From contig CAYSVH010000002.1 in NCBI GenBank assembly GCA_964434425.1, positions 124,001 through 188,000 on the forward strand: a DNA stretch of 64,000 nt. The letters are read 5' to 3'. Numbering within the stretch: the stretch's first letter is position 1; each line of letters begins with the position of its first letter. Of this stretch, positions 45,411 to 55,330 are shown in pieces. Made by a program: the position numbers and the translations under genes. Source of the DNA: CALMEC01 sp964434425 (GTDB lineage Bacteria; Actinomycetota; Thermoleophilia; Miltoncostaeales; Miltoncostaeaceae). The notes below the pieces were generated by a model, which worked only from the letters and a program-made list of their open reading frames with translations, was not told where the DNA came from and did no database searches.

Positions 45411-45503
45411 CGCCCGACGGGGCATCCGATCCCCGCCAACAGCGCGGGTCGAACGCCCACCAATCCAGAACGTGCGGCGAGTGCCATGCGATGCCGGGTA
45501 GTC

Positions 45504-45555
45504 GGCCCCGGCGGATCGGACGGGGCGGGCGGGAGGATTCCCATCCGCCGGGGCC
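45504..45555. repeat. Hairpin module of the intergenic repeat family
   Basis: GGCCCCGGCGGAT (45504-45516) pairs perfectly with ATCCGCCGGGGCC (45543-45555); the loop is G-rich (GGGGCGGGCGGGAGG). It follows GCCGGGTAGTCG, also present at 22.67 kb and, inverted, at 23.67 kb. Confidence 0.75.
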
Positions 45556-45661
45556 GCAACCCCGAAAACCGGATCGATGGTCTCCGGAGTGGGGCTCGGT
45601 TACCCTCCCGCGAACCTTCCGCCCCCTCCCGTGGAGTGTCCCGATCCGAGTCCCCGTCACC

Positions 45662-46771
45662 CTGAGCGCCCTTCTCGTGGCCGTCGGCGCGACGGCCGCC
45701 TCGGCGGCCACACCACCCAATGAGCGCCGCATCAACGGCTGGCAGCCGATGGCCATCGCCATCGGCGGCGACCACGTCGTGTACGCGCGATCGAGTGCCA
45801 ACACGGTCCGGAAGGGAGCGCCGTACACGGTGTTCCGCACCGACACCTTCAGGATCCGGCTGGCGGGGAACCGCCTGACGACCCGCCCCATCCCGGGCGT
45901 GATCCTGCGCACGAGCGCGGGTCCGACGACGGGCGGGCTGCTGGCGGCGAACAGCGGTGGCCACCACGTGCTGGCGGCGACCGGGCGCAACTTCCAGCCG
46001 ATGGTCACCTGGTGTTGCACGGACAACAACCACGACACCCCGGTGCAGACGGACGGGCGACGCACGGCACCGGTCACCCTCGCCGTCGGCCTCAACGGCA
46101 TGATCGTGAACCTGCTGATGCGCAACCGGGCGGGCGAGATGCGGCTGCTGCGGCAGCACGTGTTCTCGGATTCGATGTTCCCGCTCGGCCATCGCGCCGA
46201 GACAACCGTCGACGTCGCACCCGCCGCTCCGGCACAGGTCGCGATCACACGCGACACCGTGGTGTGGGTCGACGCCCGCGACCACAACATCCACGTGGCG
46301 TCGATCACGGAGGAGGGGACGCTGACGAGGATCGCCACGATCGCGAACCCCGGACCGGGGCCGGTTGTCCGCCTGGCCGCATCCGAGCATGCGATCGCCG
46401 TCGTCGTCCGGGACGTCGCACCAGGGCGGTTCCAGGTGATCCGTTACGACGCGCCCACGTGGCAGCCACTCATCGTATGGCGGGGTGCGGCGGCGCCGCC
46501 GATCGCACTGGGCGACCGGACGCTGGCCGTGGCCGCGGGCCGGTCCCTCCTCCAGCACACGCCGGACGGACCCGTGCTGCGCCGGGCGGTGCTGCGCAGC
46601 AGCGCGTTCGGCCTTGCGACGGACGGCCGCCGCATCGGCGTCATCGAGCGCGTCACCGTCCGCCAGAGGCCGATCCGCGGGAAACGGCGCCCGCCGCTCC
46701 GACAGACCGCGATCCGCATCGTCAACGTCGCGAACCCGCCCGCCCCGCTGCCGGCGGAGGCCACCCCGTGA
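45662..46771 (+). CDS. Secreted beta-propeller-like protein of unknown function
   Basis: About 369 residues. The N-terminus is signal-like (LSALLVAVGATAASA, cleavage after ASA). The rest has repeated short strands of the type VQIxxDxVVWVDARDHNIHV, GDHVVYARSSANTV and VVVRDVAPGRFQV, suggesting a beta-propeller. No ATG/GTG/TTG gives a full signal peptide; CTG 45662 fits best, and GTG 45677 would cut it short. It overlaps the next gene by 4 bp (GTGA). Probably exported and bound to the polysaccharide locus. Confidence 0.65.
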   Translation: MSALLVAVGATAASAATPPNERRINGWQPMAIAIGGDHVVYARSSANTVRKGAPYTVFRTDTFRIRLAGNRLTTRPIPGVILRTSAGPTTGGLLAANSGGHHVLAATGRNFQPMVTWCCTDNNHDTPVQTDGRRTAPVTLAVGLNGMIVNLLMRNRAGEMRLLRQHVFSDSMFPLGHRAETTVDVAPAAPAQVAITRDTVVWVDARDHNIHVASITEEGTLTRIATIANPGPGPVVRLAASEHAIAVVVRDVAPGRFQVIRYDAPTWQPLIVWRGAAAPPIALGDRTLAVAAGRSLLQHTPDGPVLRRAVLRSSAFGLATDGRRIGVIERVTVRQRPIRGKRRPPLRQTAIRIVNVANPPAPLPAEATP

Positions 46772-47910
46772 GAACGCACATCGTCACGGCCCTCGCCGCC
46801 CTTCTCGCCGTCGCGGCTCCCGCGACGGGCGCACCGGTGATCGCCGTGCAGGACGACCAGATCTCGAACGACCCGAACCCCGTCGTCATCGAACAGCGCC
46901 TGACCCGACTGGCGCAGACGAACGCGAAATGGACCCGTCTCGACATCGACTGGAGCAAGGTCGCACGGACCCGCCCGCGCAACGGCCGCAACCCCGCCGA
47001 CCCCGCCTACGACTGGAACAAGTACGACCGGATCATCCTGGGGCTCCACCGCCGGGGGACGAACACCATGGTGACCCTCCTGGGGACCCCGGCATGGGCC
47101 ACGCCCTCGGGCCGCTGGAACGCGGCACCGCCCCCCGGGCCCGGATCGGACTTCGCCATGGCCGTGGCGCGTCGCTACAACGGCGGCTACCCCAACCCGA
47201 ACGGCACCGGCAACCTCCCGGCGATCCGCAGCCTCAGCCCGCGGAACGAACCCAACATCGACATGATGACCACACCGCAGTGCCGGAGGGTCGGCAACCG
47301 CTGGGTTCCGGTGTCCCCGCAGAACTACGCCCGGCTTCTGCGCGCGACGTACCCGAAGGTCAAGGCCGTCGCGCCCCGTATGGTCGTGGTGGCCGGTGAG
47401 ACGGCCGCCGCCGACAACGCCGGCTGCCGCAGCGCGAGCACCACGATCGGCACCCACTCGTTCTACCGGCAGCTCATCCGCGCACTGGGCCGCGGGCAGG
47501 TGCCGTTCGACGCCTGGGCCCAGCACATGCACTCGGTGGGGCCACCCGCGCGCGCGGCGTTCTTCCCCTCCTGGACCACGCTCAATACACTCACGCGTGA
47601 GCTCGACGCACTGCGGCCGGGTAGGAGGATGCCCCTCATCATCAGCGAAACCAGCTACGCCACCAGTTACAGCCCGTACCATCGGTACTTTGTGACGGAG
47701 GCACAGCAGGCCGCCTGGATCCAGCGGAGCTTCCAACTCGCCAAGCGACATCCGAACGTGGTGGCCGTCGTGTACTTCAACCTTCAAGATCACCGCAACT
47801 GGCCGGCCGGGCTCTACCGGTCGGACTGGACCGCAAAACCCGCGCTCACCACCTTCCGCAGGTGGGCACGCCAGAATCCGCTTCCACAGAAATGGGCCCC
47901 CATCCCGTGA
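46768..47910 (+). CDS. Secreted GH39-like glycosidase
   Basis: 380 residues with a signal peptide (RTHIVTALAALLAVAAPATG). TRLDIDWSKVARTRP, VTLLGTPAWATPSGRW, SLSPRNEPNIDMM and LIISETSYATSYS form a clan A (beta/alpha)8 glycosidase, with acid/base Glu in NEPN (near 172) and nucleophile Glu in ISETSY (near 293). It would cleave polysaccharide outside the cell. It is a paralogue of the membrane-anchored protein at 17004. GTG start and GTGA junctions tie it to both neighbours. Confidence 0.82.
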   Translation: MRTHIVTALAALLAVAAPATGAPVIAVQDDQISNDPNPVVIEQRLTRLAQTNAKWTRLDIDWSKVARTRPRNGRNPADPAYDWNKYDRIILGLHRRGTNTMVTLLGTPAWATPSGRWNAAPPPGPGSDFAMAVARRYNGGYPNPNGTGNLPAIRSLSPRNEPNIDMMTTPQCRRVGNRWVPVSPQNYARLLRATYPKVKAVAPRMVVVAGETAAADNAGCRSASTTIGTHSFYRQLIRALGRGQVPFDAWAQHMHSVGPPARAAFFPSWTTLNTLTRELDALRPGRRMPLIISETSYATSYSPYHRYFVTEAQQAAWIQRSFQLAKRHPNVVAVVYFNLQDHRNWPAGLYRSDWTAKPALTTFRRWARQNPLPQKWAPIP

Positions 47911-48656
47911 GTGACCGTCTCGCCAACGTTCAGGAGTACTACGACAACCTCGCGCCCCGCCTCTACGAGGTGGAGGAGCGCAACTGGCACCTCCAGAGCC
48001 GGATGTCGCTCGTGCTCGAGACCGTCGACCGTTTCGCCCCGAAGGAGGCGCGGATCCTGGATGTCGGCTGCGGGACGGGATTCCTGCTCGAGCAGTTCGC
48101 CCGTCGCGGATACTCGGGCGTCGGGGTGGACCTCTCACCCGAATCGGTCGAGATCGCGCAGAACCGCCTGGCCGAGCTGGGTGCCGCCGACCGCCTGCGG
48201 GCCGAGGTCGGCAGCGCGTACGAGCCCCCGGAGGGGCCGTTCGACCTGATCACGATCACGGACGTCCTCGAGCACCTCGAGGATCCACGCGCGTGCCTCA
48301 CGGCCGCCCGCGAACGTCTCGCTCCCGGCGGCGTGATCGTCGTGTCGACCCCCAACCGTCGCAGCCTCCACGGCGCCCGCCGCTGGCTGTCCGAGCACGG
48401 GGCGCCGTGGATCAAGCTGAGCCTGGCACCCATCGACAACTGGCAGAGCTGGGGCGACCTCGACGCGCACGGACGCGCCGCCGGCCTCGTTACGGTCAGC
48501 AGGCGCGGCATCTTCTTCCGTCCCGGCGGCCGGATCGGATCCCAGATCGGACGGATCTACCGTCTGGAGTCGGCGCGCAAGGCCGAACTGCGGCTCTCCC
48601 ACACGCCGGCGGGCCGATTCGGCTTCTACATCTGCCTCGCCTTCCGCCCGCGCTGA
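47907..48656 (+). CDS. Class I SAM-dependent methyltransferase
   Basis: 249 residues. ILDVGCGTGFLLEQFARRG binds S-adenosylmethionine near residues 51-69; ITITDVLEHLEDPRA and APGGVIVVSTPNRRS complete the Ubi/COQ5-like pattern. YYDNLAPRLYEVEERNWHL at the start suits methyltransferases linked to glycan or lipid modification. GTG 47907 overlaps the previous stop. Confidence 0.86.
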   Translation: MSDRLANVQEYYDNLAPRLYEVEERNWHLQSRMSLVLETVDRFAPKEARILDVGCGTGFLLEQFARRGYSGVGVDLSPESVEIAQNRLAELGAADRLRAEVGSAYEPPEGPFDLITITDVLEHLEDPRACLTAARERLAPGGVIVVSTPNRRSLHGARRWLSEHGAPWIKLSLAPIDNWQSWGDLDAHGRAAGLVTVSRRGIFFRPGGRIGSQIGRIYRLESARKAELRLSHTPAGRFGFYICLAFRPR

Positions 48657-49702
48657 GCACCCCGCCTCCCGCATCTGACGACGCCCCGGTCGGCCGCCGC
48701 CACGCCGCGATCCTGGCGATCGCACTGGCCTGCGTGGGGCTCGCGGTGTTCCTCACCCCCTATGCGTTCCCGTCCCCGCCGCCCATCGTGCGCGGGTTCA
48801 CGGCGACGTCACTCTTCAGCCCGAACGGCGACGGCATCCGCGACGTGGCGCGGATCGCGTTCCGCATGAACGAGGCCGGCCAGGCCGACGTGACGATCCA
48901 GGAGCGGGTGACGTCGCGGGTCCTCCGCACCCTCCACACCGGGGACCTGCCGGTGGGCATCGCGCGCTTCACCTGGGACGGACGCGACGACCAGGGCAGG
49001 CCCCTGCCGGACGGCGACTACTCCGTCAGCCTGCAGGCGCGGTCCGGCAAGAAGACCCACAACGTGAGCCGGGTGATCAACATCGACCGGACGCCGCCCC
49101 GCCTCGGTGCCGTGTCGGCCGACTCGGCCGCACTGGCCGGACCCGGCGACGGACAGTGCCGCGTCGCCGCCACCGCACTCGACCGCGGCTCGATGACCCT
49201 CACCGCCGTCCCGGCGGCCGGGGGCGCTGCCGTCGCGACATTCGAGCGTCCCAACGTGACCGACGGACAGTCCGTCGTCTGGAACTGGGACGGCTCGGCC
49301 ACGGGCGGGGCACCCGTCGCACCCGGTGTCTACGTGATCCGGGCGACGCTGACAGACCGGGCGCGCAATTCGAGCACCCGGACCACCACCTGCTGGGTGG
49401 GTCACGCCATCGGCACGGCGATCCCGCCCTCACCGCGCATGGGCACGCGGCCCCGCATCCGGCTGACCACCCCGGGCGGTGAGGCGCTGCCGCCCTCCAC
49501 CCCCGTCACGCTCAGCATCGCCCGCCGGGCCGGGAACCCGGGCGGCACGCGGACCTCGATCGTCGGGCCGACCGTCGGAGCGACGGCACGCGGCCCGCTG
49601 AGGACCACGCGGATCACGCTCCCCCGCCAGATCCCGCCGTCGCGGCTGTGGATCGTGGCCACCACCGACAACGCGCGGGCGATCATCCCGCTCCGCCCAT
49701 GA
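48653..49702 (+). CDS. Membrane-anchored protein with FlgD-like Ig domains
   Basis: About 349 residues. One N-terminal helix (AAILAIALACVGLAVFLTPY) anchors an outside region with two Ig-like units: FSPNGDGIRDVARIAFRM to WDGRDDQGRPLPDGDYSV, and VVWNWDGSATGGAPVAPGVY. These match FlgD-Ig-type domains of secreted proteins. The only codon fitting the start is CTG 48653, giving a CTGA overlap with the methyltransferase; the next GTG lies inside the helix. It ends ATGA with the next gene. Confidence 0.72.
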   Translation: MSTPPPASDDAPVGRRHAAILAIALACVGLAVFLTPYAFPSPPPIVRGFTATSLFSPNGDGIRDVARIAFRMNEAGQADVTIQERVTSRVLRTLHTGDLPVGIARFTWDGRDDQGRPLPDGDYSVSLQARSGKKTHNVSRVINIDRTPPRLGAVSADSAALAGPGDGQCRVAATALDRGSMTLTAVPAAGGAAVATFERPNVTDGQSVVWNWDGSATGGAPVAPGVYVIRATLTDRARNSSTRTTTCWVGHAIGTAIPPSPRMGTRPRIRLTTPGGEALPPSTPVTLSIARRAGNPGGTRTSIVGPTVGATARGPLRTTRITLPRQIPPSRLWIVATTDNARAIIPLRP

Positions 49703-51249
49703 CGCTCACCGAGAAGTTCCAGATCGTCGCGGCCGTCGTCGCGGGTCTCGCCGTCGTCGGCTTCCTCGTGCCGGGTCGGGACGCGGTCGCCGCCTCCGCC
49801 CGTCACGCGGCGTCCCTCGCCGTCCTCGTGGCCGCATGGATCCTGCTCGGCGCCAGCCTGATCGAGCGTGACGACGCCTCCCGCGGGTGGGATCAGATCG
49901 CATCGTTTCCACGCATCGGCATCGCGCTCGCCGCACTGGCGGTCACCGTGGCCGCATGCGTGATCCTCGTCCGCCTCATCGTGGCGCGACCGGTCATCTG
50001 GTTCGTCCTGCTCGCGGTGACGCTGCCGATCCGCATCCCGGTCACCGTCGGCAGCCAGAGCGCCAACCTCCTCGTCCCGCTCTACGCCGTCGTGGGACTG
50101 GGGCTCATCGCGTGGATCGTGGGTCGCCGCAGCGGACGATTCACGACATCGACCCCGCGCAGCCTGTGGATCGACGTCACGACCGCGCTCTTCACCGCGA
50201 TGACCCTGGTGTCGGTGTGGTGGAGCGGCGACGTCCAGGAGGCGACGATCAAGATCGTCTGCTTCTACATCCCGTTCGTCGTGCTGCTGCGGCTGGTGGC
50301 GTCGCTGTGGCCGCACGCCGACCGGCCGCTGCGCGCGCTCCTCACGGTGACGCTCTCCATGGCATCGGCCGTGGCGGTGCTGGCGCTCTACCAGTTCACG
50401 ACCGACACCATCTGGTGGAACGACACCCTGCAGGTCGCCAACAACTACAACCGGTTCTTCCGTGCGAACGGCATCTTCTTCGACCCCAACATGCTGGGTC
50501 GCTATCTGGCCCTCGCCATGGTGGCCGGGGTCGCCGTGCTGCTCGTGACGCGGACGTCGGGACGCGCCTGGCTGGTGTCCGCCGCCTGCGCGGTCATGGC
50601 CGCCGGACTCGTCGTCACCTTCTCGCGGTCCAGCGCCATCATGCTGACGGCCGCGCTCTTCGTCCTCGCGATCCGCGCCTTCGGTGTGAAGCGGACCCTC
50701 CTCGTCACGCTCGCCGCGCTGCTTCTGATCGGGGGGCCGGCCATGGCGCTCAAGGAGAACGTCCGCGAGAAGTTCACCTCATGGGACGAGCTCATCGCGA
50801 CCAGCGAGGGACGGCACCGTCTCGCCACGGGCGGGGTCGACCTGTGGAAGACCGCGCCGATCCAGGGCGTCGGTCTGGGCGCGTTCTCGGAGCGCTACGC
50901 GGAGACCTTCCCCGAACGCGACCGGAAGAGGACCCGCGTCTTCATCTCGCACACCGCGCCGGTCACCGTCCTCGCCGAGCTCGGCGCCGTCGGGCTGGGG
51001 CTCTTCGTCCTCATGGGACTCGGCGCGATCGTCGCACTGGTGAAGGCGTCGCGTCCACGTGACACGGACGGGCTGGTGGCGTGGACGATCCTCGCGATCC
51101 TGATCGGGATCTTCCTCCACAGCCTGCTCTACTCCGCACTGTTCGAGGACCCGTACGTCTGGACGCTCCTCGGCATCGGGGCGGCGCTCCTCGCCGTCCG
51201 TCGCCGGGACACGCCACCCGCGGTACCCGCGGACTCCCCCATGCCCTAG
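49699..51249 (+). CDS. O-antigen ligase/polymerase family protein
   Basis: 516 residues with about twelve helices. The outside loop RHRLATGGVDLWKTAPIQGV and GVGLGAFSERYAE carry the Wzy_C/WaaL-type signature (GxGxGxF), and FSRSSAIMLTAALFVLAIR is the helix before it. It joins or polymerises lipid-linked oligosaccharides outside the membrane. ATG start, ATGA overlap. A second such protein is at 55732. Confidence 0.88.
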   Translation: MTLTEKFQIVAAVVAGLAVVGFLVPGRDAVAASARHAASLAVLVAAWILLGASLIERDDASRGWDQIASFPRIGIALAALAVTVAACVILVRLIVARPVIWFVLLAVTLPIRIPVTVGSQSANLLVPLYAVVGLGLIAWIVGRRSGRFTTSTPRSLWIDVTTALFTAMTLVSVWWSGDVQEATIKIVCFYIPFVVLLRLVASLWPHADRPLRALLTVTLSMASAVAVLALYQFTTDTIWWNDTLQVANNYNRFFRANGIFFDPNMLGRYLALAMVAGVAVLLVTRTSGRAWLVSAACAVMAAGLVVTFSRSSAIMLTAALFVLAIRAFGVKRTLLVTLAALLLIGGPAMALKENVREKFTSWDELIATSEGRHRLATGGVDLWKTAPIQGVGLGAFSERYAETFPERDRKRTRVFISHTAPVTVLAELGAVGLGLFVLMGLGAIVALVKASRPRDTDGLVAWTILAILIGIFLHSLLYSALFEDPYVWTLLGIGAALLAVRRRDTPPAVPADSPMP

Positions 51250-51452
51250 ATGATGGTCGATTCCACGATCGTGCAGCGTGGTACACGCCCCCGGCGGCGC
51301 GGATGCGCCACCAATCCACCCGCCCGCCCCAGACCAGCCACCGGGCGACTCGGAAAGGACACCACCCTGACCACCGGCGCCCGCCGGCACCCCGCATCCA
51401 CCGGTGACGCACCCCACATCCACGATCCCGCGGAATCACCCGTCGAGGCGCC
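51250..51452 (+). other. Gap with repeat copies and no gene
   Basis: 203 bp. It contains ATCCACCCGCCCGCCCCAGA (51314-51333) and the 24-bp element at 51401-51424 just before the glycosyltransferase start. Confidence 0.5.
51401..51424 (+). repeat. 24-bp dispersed element, copy 2
   Basis: CCGGTGACGCACCCCACATC plus CACG, 29 bp before the GT4 gene start. Confidence 0.6.
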
Positions 51453-52550
51453 ATGCGGATCATGTGCCTGAGCAACATGTACCCCGGTCCGGACGATCCG
51501 GACTACGGGGCGTTCGTCGCGACCATGTGCACGGCACTCGAATCCGAGGGGCACACCGTCGACCGCGTCGTCATCGACCACCGCAGGAGCGGACGGCTGC
51601 GGACCCCGGCCAAGTACGTCGGCCTCCTGGCGCGTGCGCTCCGCGCCGCGCGTCGCTGCGACGTCATCTACGCGCACTACCTCTTCCCCACGGGCGCGAT
51701 CGCCGCGATCGCCGGAACGCTCTTCCGCCGTCCCTGGGTCCTGACGGCGCACGGCGGCGACGTGCGGAACCTCCGCTCGGCTCCGGTACGTCTGATGACC
51801 CGTCCCGCCCTGACACGGGCCCGCGGCGTCATCGCCGTGAGCCGGTTCCTCGCGGGATCCCTCGTGACGGAGGTGGGCGTCAACCGCCAGATCGACGTCA
51901 TCAACATGGGCGTCGACACCACCCGCTTCCGTCCCGGTGGCCGTGACGCGGCGCGGCGCGCACTCGGCGTGCCGACGGAGGCATGCGTCGTTCTCGCGGT
52001 GGGGGGGCTCACCGAACGGAAGAACCCGGTGCGGTTGCTGGATGCCGTGGGCCCGCTGCTGGAGGGTCACCCCGAGATGCGGCTGGTGTACGTGGGGCAC
52101 GGCCCCCTGCGCGCCGACCTCGAGCGGAGGATCGCCGAGCGCGGCGTCACCGACCGCGTCACGCTGACCGGTGCGGTCGACAACGCCGCCGTGGCCGAAT
52201 GGATGGCCGCATGCGACGTGCTGGCCCTCCCCTCCATCATCGAGCCCCTCGGAATCGTGGCCCTCGAGGCCATGGCCTCGGGCCGCCCCGTCGTCGCGAC
52301 GAAGAACGGCGGCACGGCGGAGATCATCGGCGACGCGGGCGTGCTGATCGACCCGCTCGATCCGGACGACATCCGTTGGGGGATCACCCGCGTGCTGGAC
52401 GGCGGACCGGACGAGGCGACCTGCGTCCACCAGGCCGAGCGCCATTCCGTGGCGACCCAGGCCCGCCGGGTGGCCGAGGTGCTGCGACGCGCGGTCGGCC
52501 CCCGCACAGCGGGACCGACAGCCTCCGCCCCCGCGACCCCGGACGACTGA
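51453..52550 (+). CDS. GT4 glycosyltransferase
   Basis: 365 residues. MRIMCLSNMYPGPDDPDYG, VLTAHGGDVRNLRS and VGGLTERKNPVRLLDAV (donor loop) plus SIIEPLGIVALEAMASGRP (Glu-x7-Glu) are the GT-B/GT4 pattern. It adds a sugar from a nucleotide donor on the cytoplasmic face. ATG start. The C-terminal 20 residues are Ala/Pro/Thr rich. Confidence 0.9.
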   Translation: MRIMCLSNMYPGPDDPDYGAFVATMCTALESEGHTVDRVVIDHRRSGRLRTPAKYVGLLARALRAARRCDVIYAHYLFPTGAIAAIAGTLFRRPWVLTAHGGDVRNLRSAPVRLMTRPALTRARGVIAVSRFLAGSLVTEVGVNRQIDVINMGVDTTRFRPGGRDAARRALGVPTEACVVLAVGGLTERKNPVRLLDAVGPLLEGHPEMRLVYVGHGPLRADLERRIAERGVTDRVTLTGAVDNAAVAEWMAACDVLALPSIIEPLGIVALEAMASGRPVVATKNGGTAEIIGDAGVLIDPLDPDDIRWGITRVLDGGPDEATCVHQAERHSVATQARRVAEVLRRAVGPRTAGPTASAPATPDD

Positions 52551-52666
52551 GGCGAAACGCCGGCGACCACAGGCCGGGATTCCATGCCCTCGGACGACCC
52601 GCACACCGTGATGCGTCCCGATCGATGGGAGGTCGTCCCCCGCTGACGCGGCGTGCCGTGTAGGTG

Positions 52667-55321
52667 TCAGATCCCCTCGTCATCGGGTGAACGGATGGCG
52701 GCCGCAGCGGCGAGCGTCGCCGCGTCGCCGACACGATCGCCGTAGCGCGTCCACATCCCGTCGAACGCGTCGACGACGTCGGGTGCGAACTGCCTCCCCC
52801 GGTTGGCGACGATCTGGTCGCGGGCGTCGATCGGGGGACGGGCGCCACCGTAGGTGCGGATGCTCGTCATCGCGTCCCATGCATCCGCCACGGCGATGAT
52901 GCGTGCGCCGTCCGGGATCTCGTCACCTCCGAGCCCCCGCGGGTAGCCGTCGCCGTCCCAGCGCTCGTGGTGGGAGCGGACCCAGCCGACCTGCTCCTCC
53001 GACAGTACGTCCGACACGATCTCGGCGCCGAGCGCCGCATGGGCCCGCACGCTGTCGCGCTCGTGCGGCAGGAGCTGCTCGGTCTTGAACAGAAGGGCGT
53101 CCGGAACCCCGATCTTGCCGACGTCGTGCAGGAGCGCGGCCTCCTCGAGGAGCTCGAGCCGCTCGTCGTCCCAGCCCAGGACGCGGGCGATGGCCACGGA
53201 CAGGGTCGCCACGCGCTCCGCGTGCCGGGCGGTGGAGGGGTCCTTCGCGTCGACCGCGCGCGCCAGGGCGCGCAGGGCGGTGACGGCATGGCTCCGCGCG
53301 AGACGCTCGGCACGCTCGGACACCGAGAGCTCACGGACGACCTCGGGCGAGTAGCGGAGGGTGAGGTTGCGGCCCGTGGCCTTCGCCCAGTAGAGCGCGC
53401 CGTCGGACAGGCGGAGCAGGTCCTCGGTGTCCTCGGCCTGCGAGAGGTCGGCGACACCCGCCGACGCGGTCACCGTGCCGACCCCGCCGTCGAACGGCGT
53501 GCCGGCGATCGCGCGGCGCGCACGCTCGGCCGCGCGCCAGGCGTTGAGGCCGTCCGTGTTCGGCAGGATCCACGAGAACTCCTCGCCCCCGATGCGCGCC
53601 ACGGTCTCGCCGACCCGGGCCTCACGCGCCAGCCGCCGGGCCGCCTCGGCGAGCACCTCGTCCCCGACCTGGTGACCGAACGTGGCGTTCACATCGCTGA
53701 AGCGGTCGAGGTCGATCGTGACGACGGCGAGGTCGCCGCCCTCGGCGCGGGCCTCCTCGGCCTGAGTGCGCAGACGCTCGTGGAATCGCCGGTGATTGGC
53801 GAGCCCGGTCAGCGGATCGGTCCCCGCCTGGTCCGCAAGGCGCGCGTTCGCATCCGCGTTGGACACGGTCATGCCGATGAGCTCGGCGAAGCGGGCGAGG
53901 CGCGTCTCGGCGTCCGGAGGGATGCTCCCGGACCCACCCGACAGGACCTCGAGGGCACCCCAGTGCTCGCCGCCGACGCGGATGGGGACGGCGATGCTCG
54001 TGGCGTAGCCGGCCCGCGCGTAGAGCTCGGCCGTACGCGCGTCGAGCGTGGCGGTGTCGTCGACGCGGGCGGACTCGCCGGTGCGCAGAAGCTGGGTGAA
54101 CGACGCGTCGCTCGACAGGCTGAGGCGGGCGGGCGGCGCCGTGCGCCGTCCCCCGGGGCGGATCCAAACGCCCATGTCGAGGGCGCGTTCGTTCCCGTCG
54201 ACGAACTTCCGGACGACGGCCGCATCCGCTCCGAGAAGCCGGGCGGACTCGCGTGCGACGAGGGCGAACACCTCCTCGGGCTCGGGCCCACCGGCGACGA
54301 AGGTGGCGACCTCGCGCAGCACCTCCCGCTCGACCGACAGCGAACGCAGCTCGGACTCGGCCCGGCGGCGCAGGGTCATGTCCTTGCCGACGTGCAGGAA
54401 GCCCCGGTCGCCGGCGAGCCGGGACACCGTGAGCAGGACATCGCGATCCGATCCGTCGGCGCGCCGGACGACCAGGTCGGTGTCGCCCGTGAACCCGACG
54501 GGGAGGTCGTCGGACCAGGGGGGTGGCCGGCCGATGAGGTCCGCCTCGCCGCGGCCGGTGAGGGTGCACATCCCGCGGTTGACCCACTTGACCCGGCCGA
54601 GCTCGTCGACCTCCATGAGGCCGTCCTGCACCGACCCCATCACCAGACGTGACGAGTCGCGCTCGGCGGCGATCTCCTCCAGCACCCGGCGTCGCTGCCG
54701 GTCGATCCTCATCCACATCAAGGTGGCGACGGCCACGAGGACCGCCACGAGGAGACCGAGCGCGATCAGAAGCTGTGCGATGACCGCGTCGGCGTTCGTG
54801 CTCTCGTCCTCGAGGTCCGCGTTGATGACGTCGACCCATCGTGAGAGGGCGGCGTCCACGCGGCCCACGGCGATCCGGCCCCGCAGCTGCCGCTCGGCGA
54901 TGACGGCGGACGCCGGCTCGCCGCTCGGCATCGGCGCGTACATCACCTCCGCCAGCGACTCGAGCGCGTCACGCACCTGCGCGATGGCGACGGCCTCGGC
55001 CGCGAAGCCTTCGCGGCGTGCCGCGAGCGAGTTGAAGCGCGCCATGCTCTCGACGAATGCCTCCTGGATGGCCGGGCCGGGCCGCGGGGATCCACCGGAG
55101 GATCGCACCAGCCAGTACCGGGCGTTCTCGGTCTGCAGGCGGTGGCGAAGATCGATCAGCTCCCGCTCGACGCCGTGATGCTCCCGCCGCTTGTCACCCG
55201 CGACCATGACGTTGCGCGCGATGACCAGGCACGCGACGACGATGACGATCGTCGGAACGATGATCGTCGCCAGATGCACGCGACGAAGGCGGCGGGCACG
55301 GCGGTGAGCGTCGGTTGTCAT
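52667..55321 (-). CDS. Membrane sensor with PAS, GAF, GGDEF and HD-GYP domains
   Basis: 884 residues. Two helices (about 17-37 and 162-183) enclose an outside sensor. PAS is at about 225-325, GAF at 340-490, GGDEF at 505-660 with RIGGEEFSWI, and HD-GYP at 685-875 with LLHDVGKIGVPDAL and WDGDGYPRGLGG. The GGEEF site keeps the residues needed for c-di-GMP synthesis, and HD-GYP those for hydrolysis. One protein may thus make and break the messenger. ATG 55321 is used; GTG 55330 is possible. It lies inside the polysaccharide locus on the other strand. Confidence 0.9.
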   Translation of the reverse strand: MTTDAHRRARRLRRVHLATIIVPTIVIVVACLVIARNVMVAGDKRREHHGVERELIDLRHRLQTENARYWLVRSSGGSPRPGPAIQEAFVESMARFNSLAARREGFAAEAVAIAQVRDALESLAEVMYAPMPSGEPASAVIAERQLRGRIAVGRVDAALSRWVDVINADLEDESTNADAVIAQLLIALGLLVAVLVAVATLMWMRIDRQRRRVLEEIAAERDSSRLVMGSVQDGLMEVDELGRVKWVNRGMCTLTGRGEADLIGRPPPWSDDLPVGFTGDTDLVVRRADGSDRDVLLTVSRLAGDRGFLHVGKDMTLRRRAESELRSLSVEREVLREVATFVAGGPEPEEVFALVARESARLLGADAAVVRKFVDGNERALDMGVWIRPGGRRTAPPARLSLSSDASFTQLLRTGESARVDDTATLDARTAELYARAGYATSIAVPIRVGGEHWGALEVLSGGSGSIPPDAETRLARFAELIGMTVSNADANARLADQAGTDPLTGLANHRRFHERLRTQAEEARAEGGDLAVVTIDLDRFSDVNATFGHQVGDEVLAEAARRLAREARVGETVARIGGEEFSWILPNTDGLNAWRAAERARRAIAGTPFDGGVGTVTASAGVADLSQAEDTEDLLRLSDGALYWAKATGRNLTLRYSPEVVRELSVSERAERLARSHAVTALRALARAVDAKDPSTARHAERVATLSVAIARVLGWDDERLELLEEAALLHDVGKIGVPDALLFKTEQLLPHERDSVRAHAALGAEIVSDVLSEEQVGWVRSHHERWDGDGYPRGLGGDEIPDGARIIAVADAWDAMTSIRTYGGARPPIDARDQIVANRGRQFAPDVVDAFDGMWTRYGDRVGDAATLAAAAAIRSPDDEGI

Positions 55322-55330
55322 GTCGAGCAC

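Noticed and set aside
45017..45661. An open frame through the repeat array joined to the secreted propeller-like gene
   Set aside because: The N-terminal part is just translated repeat units, also read in other frames. The gene's signal-like start lies after the array.
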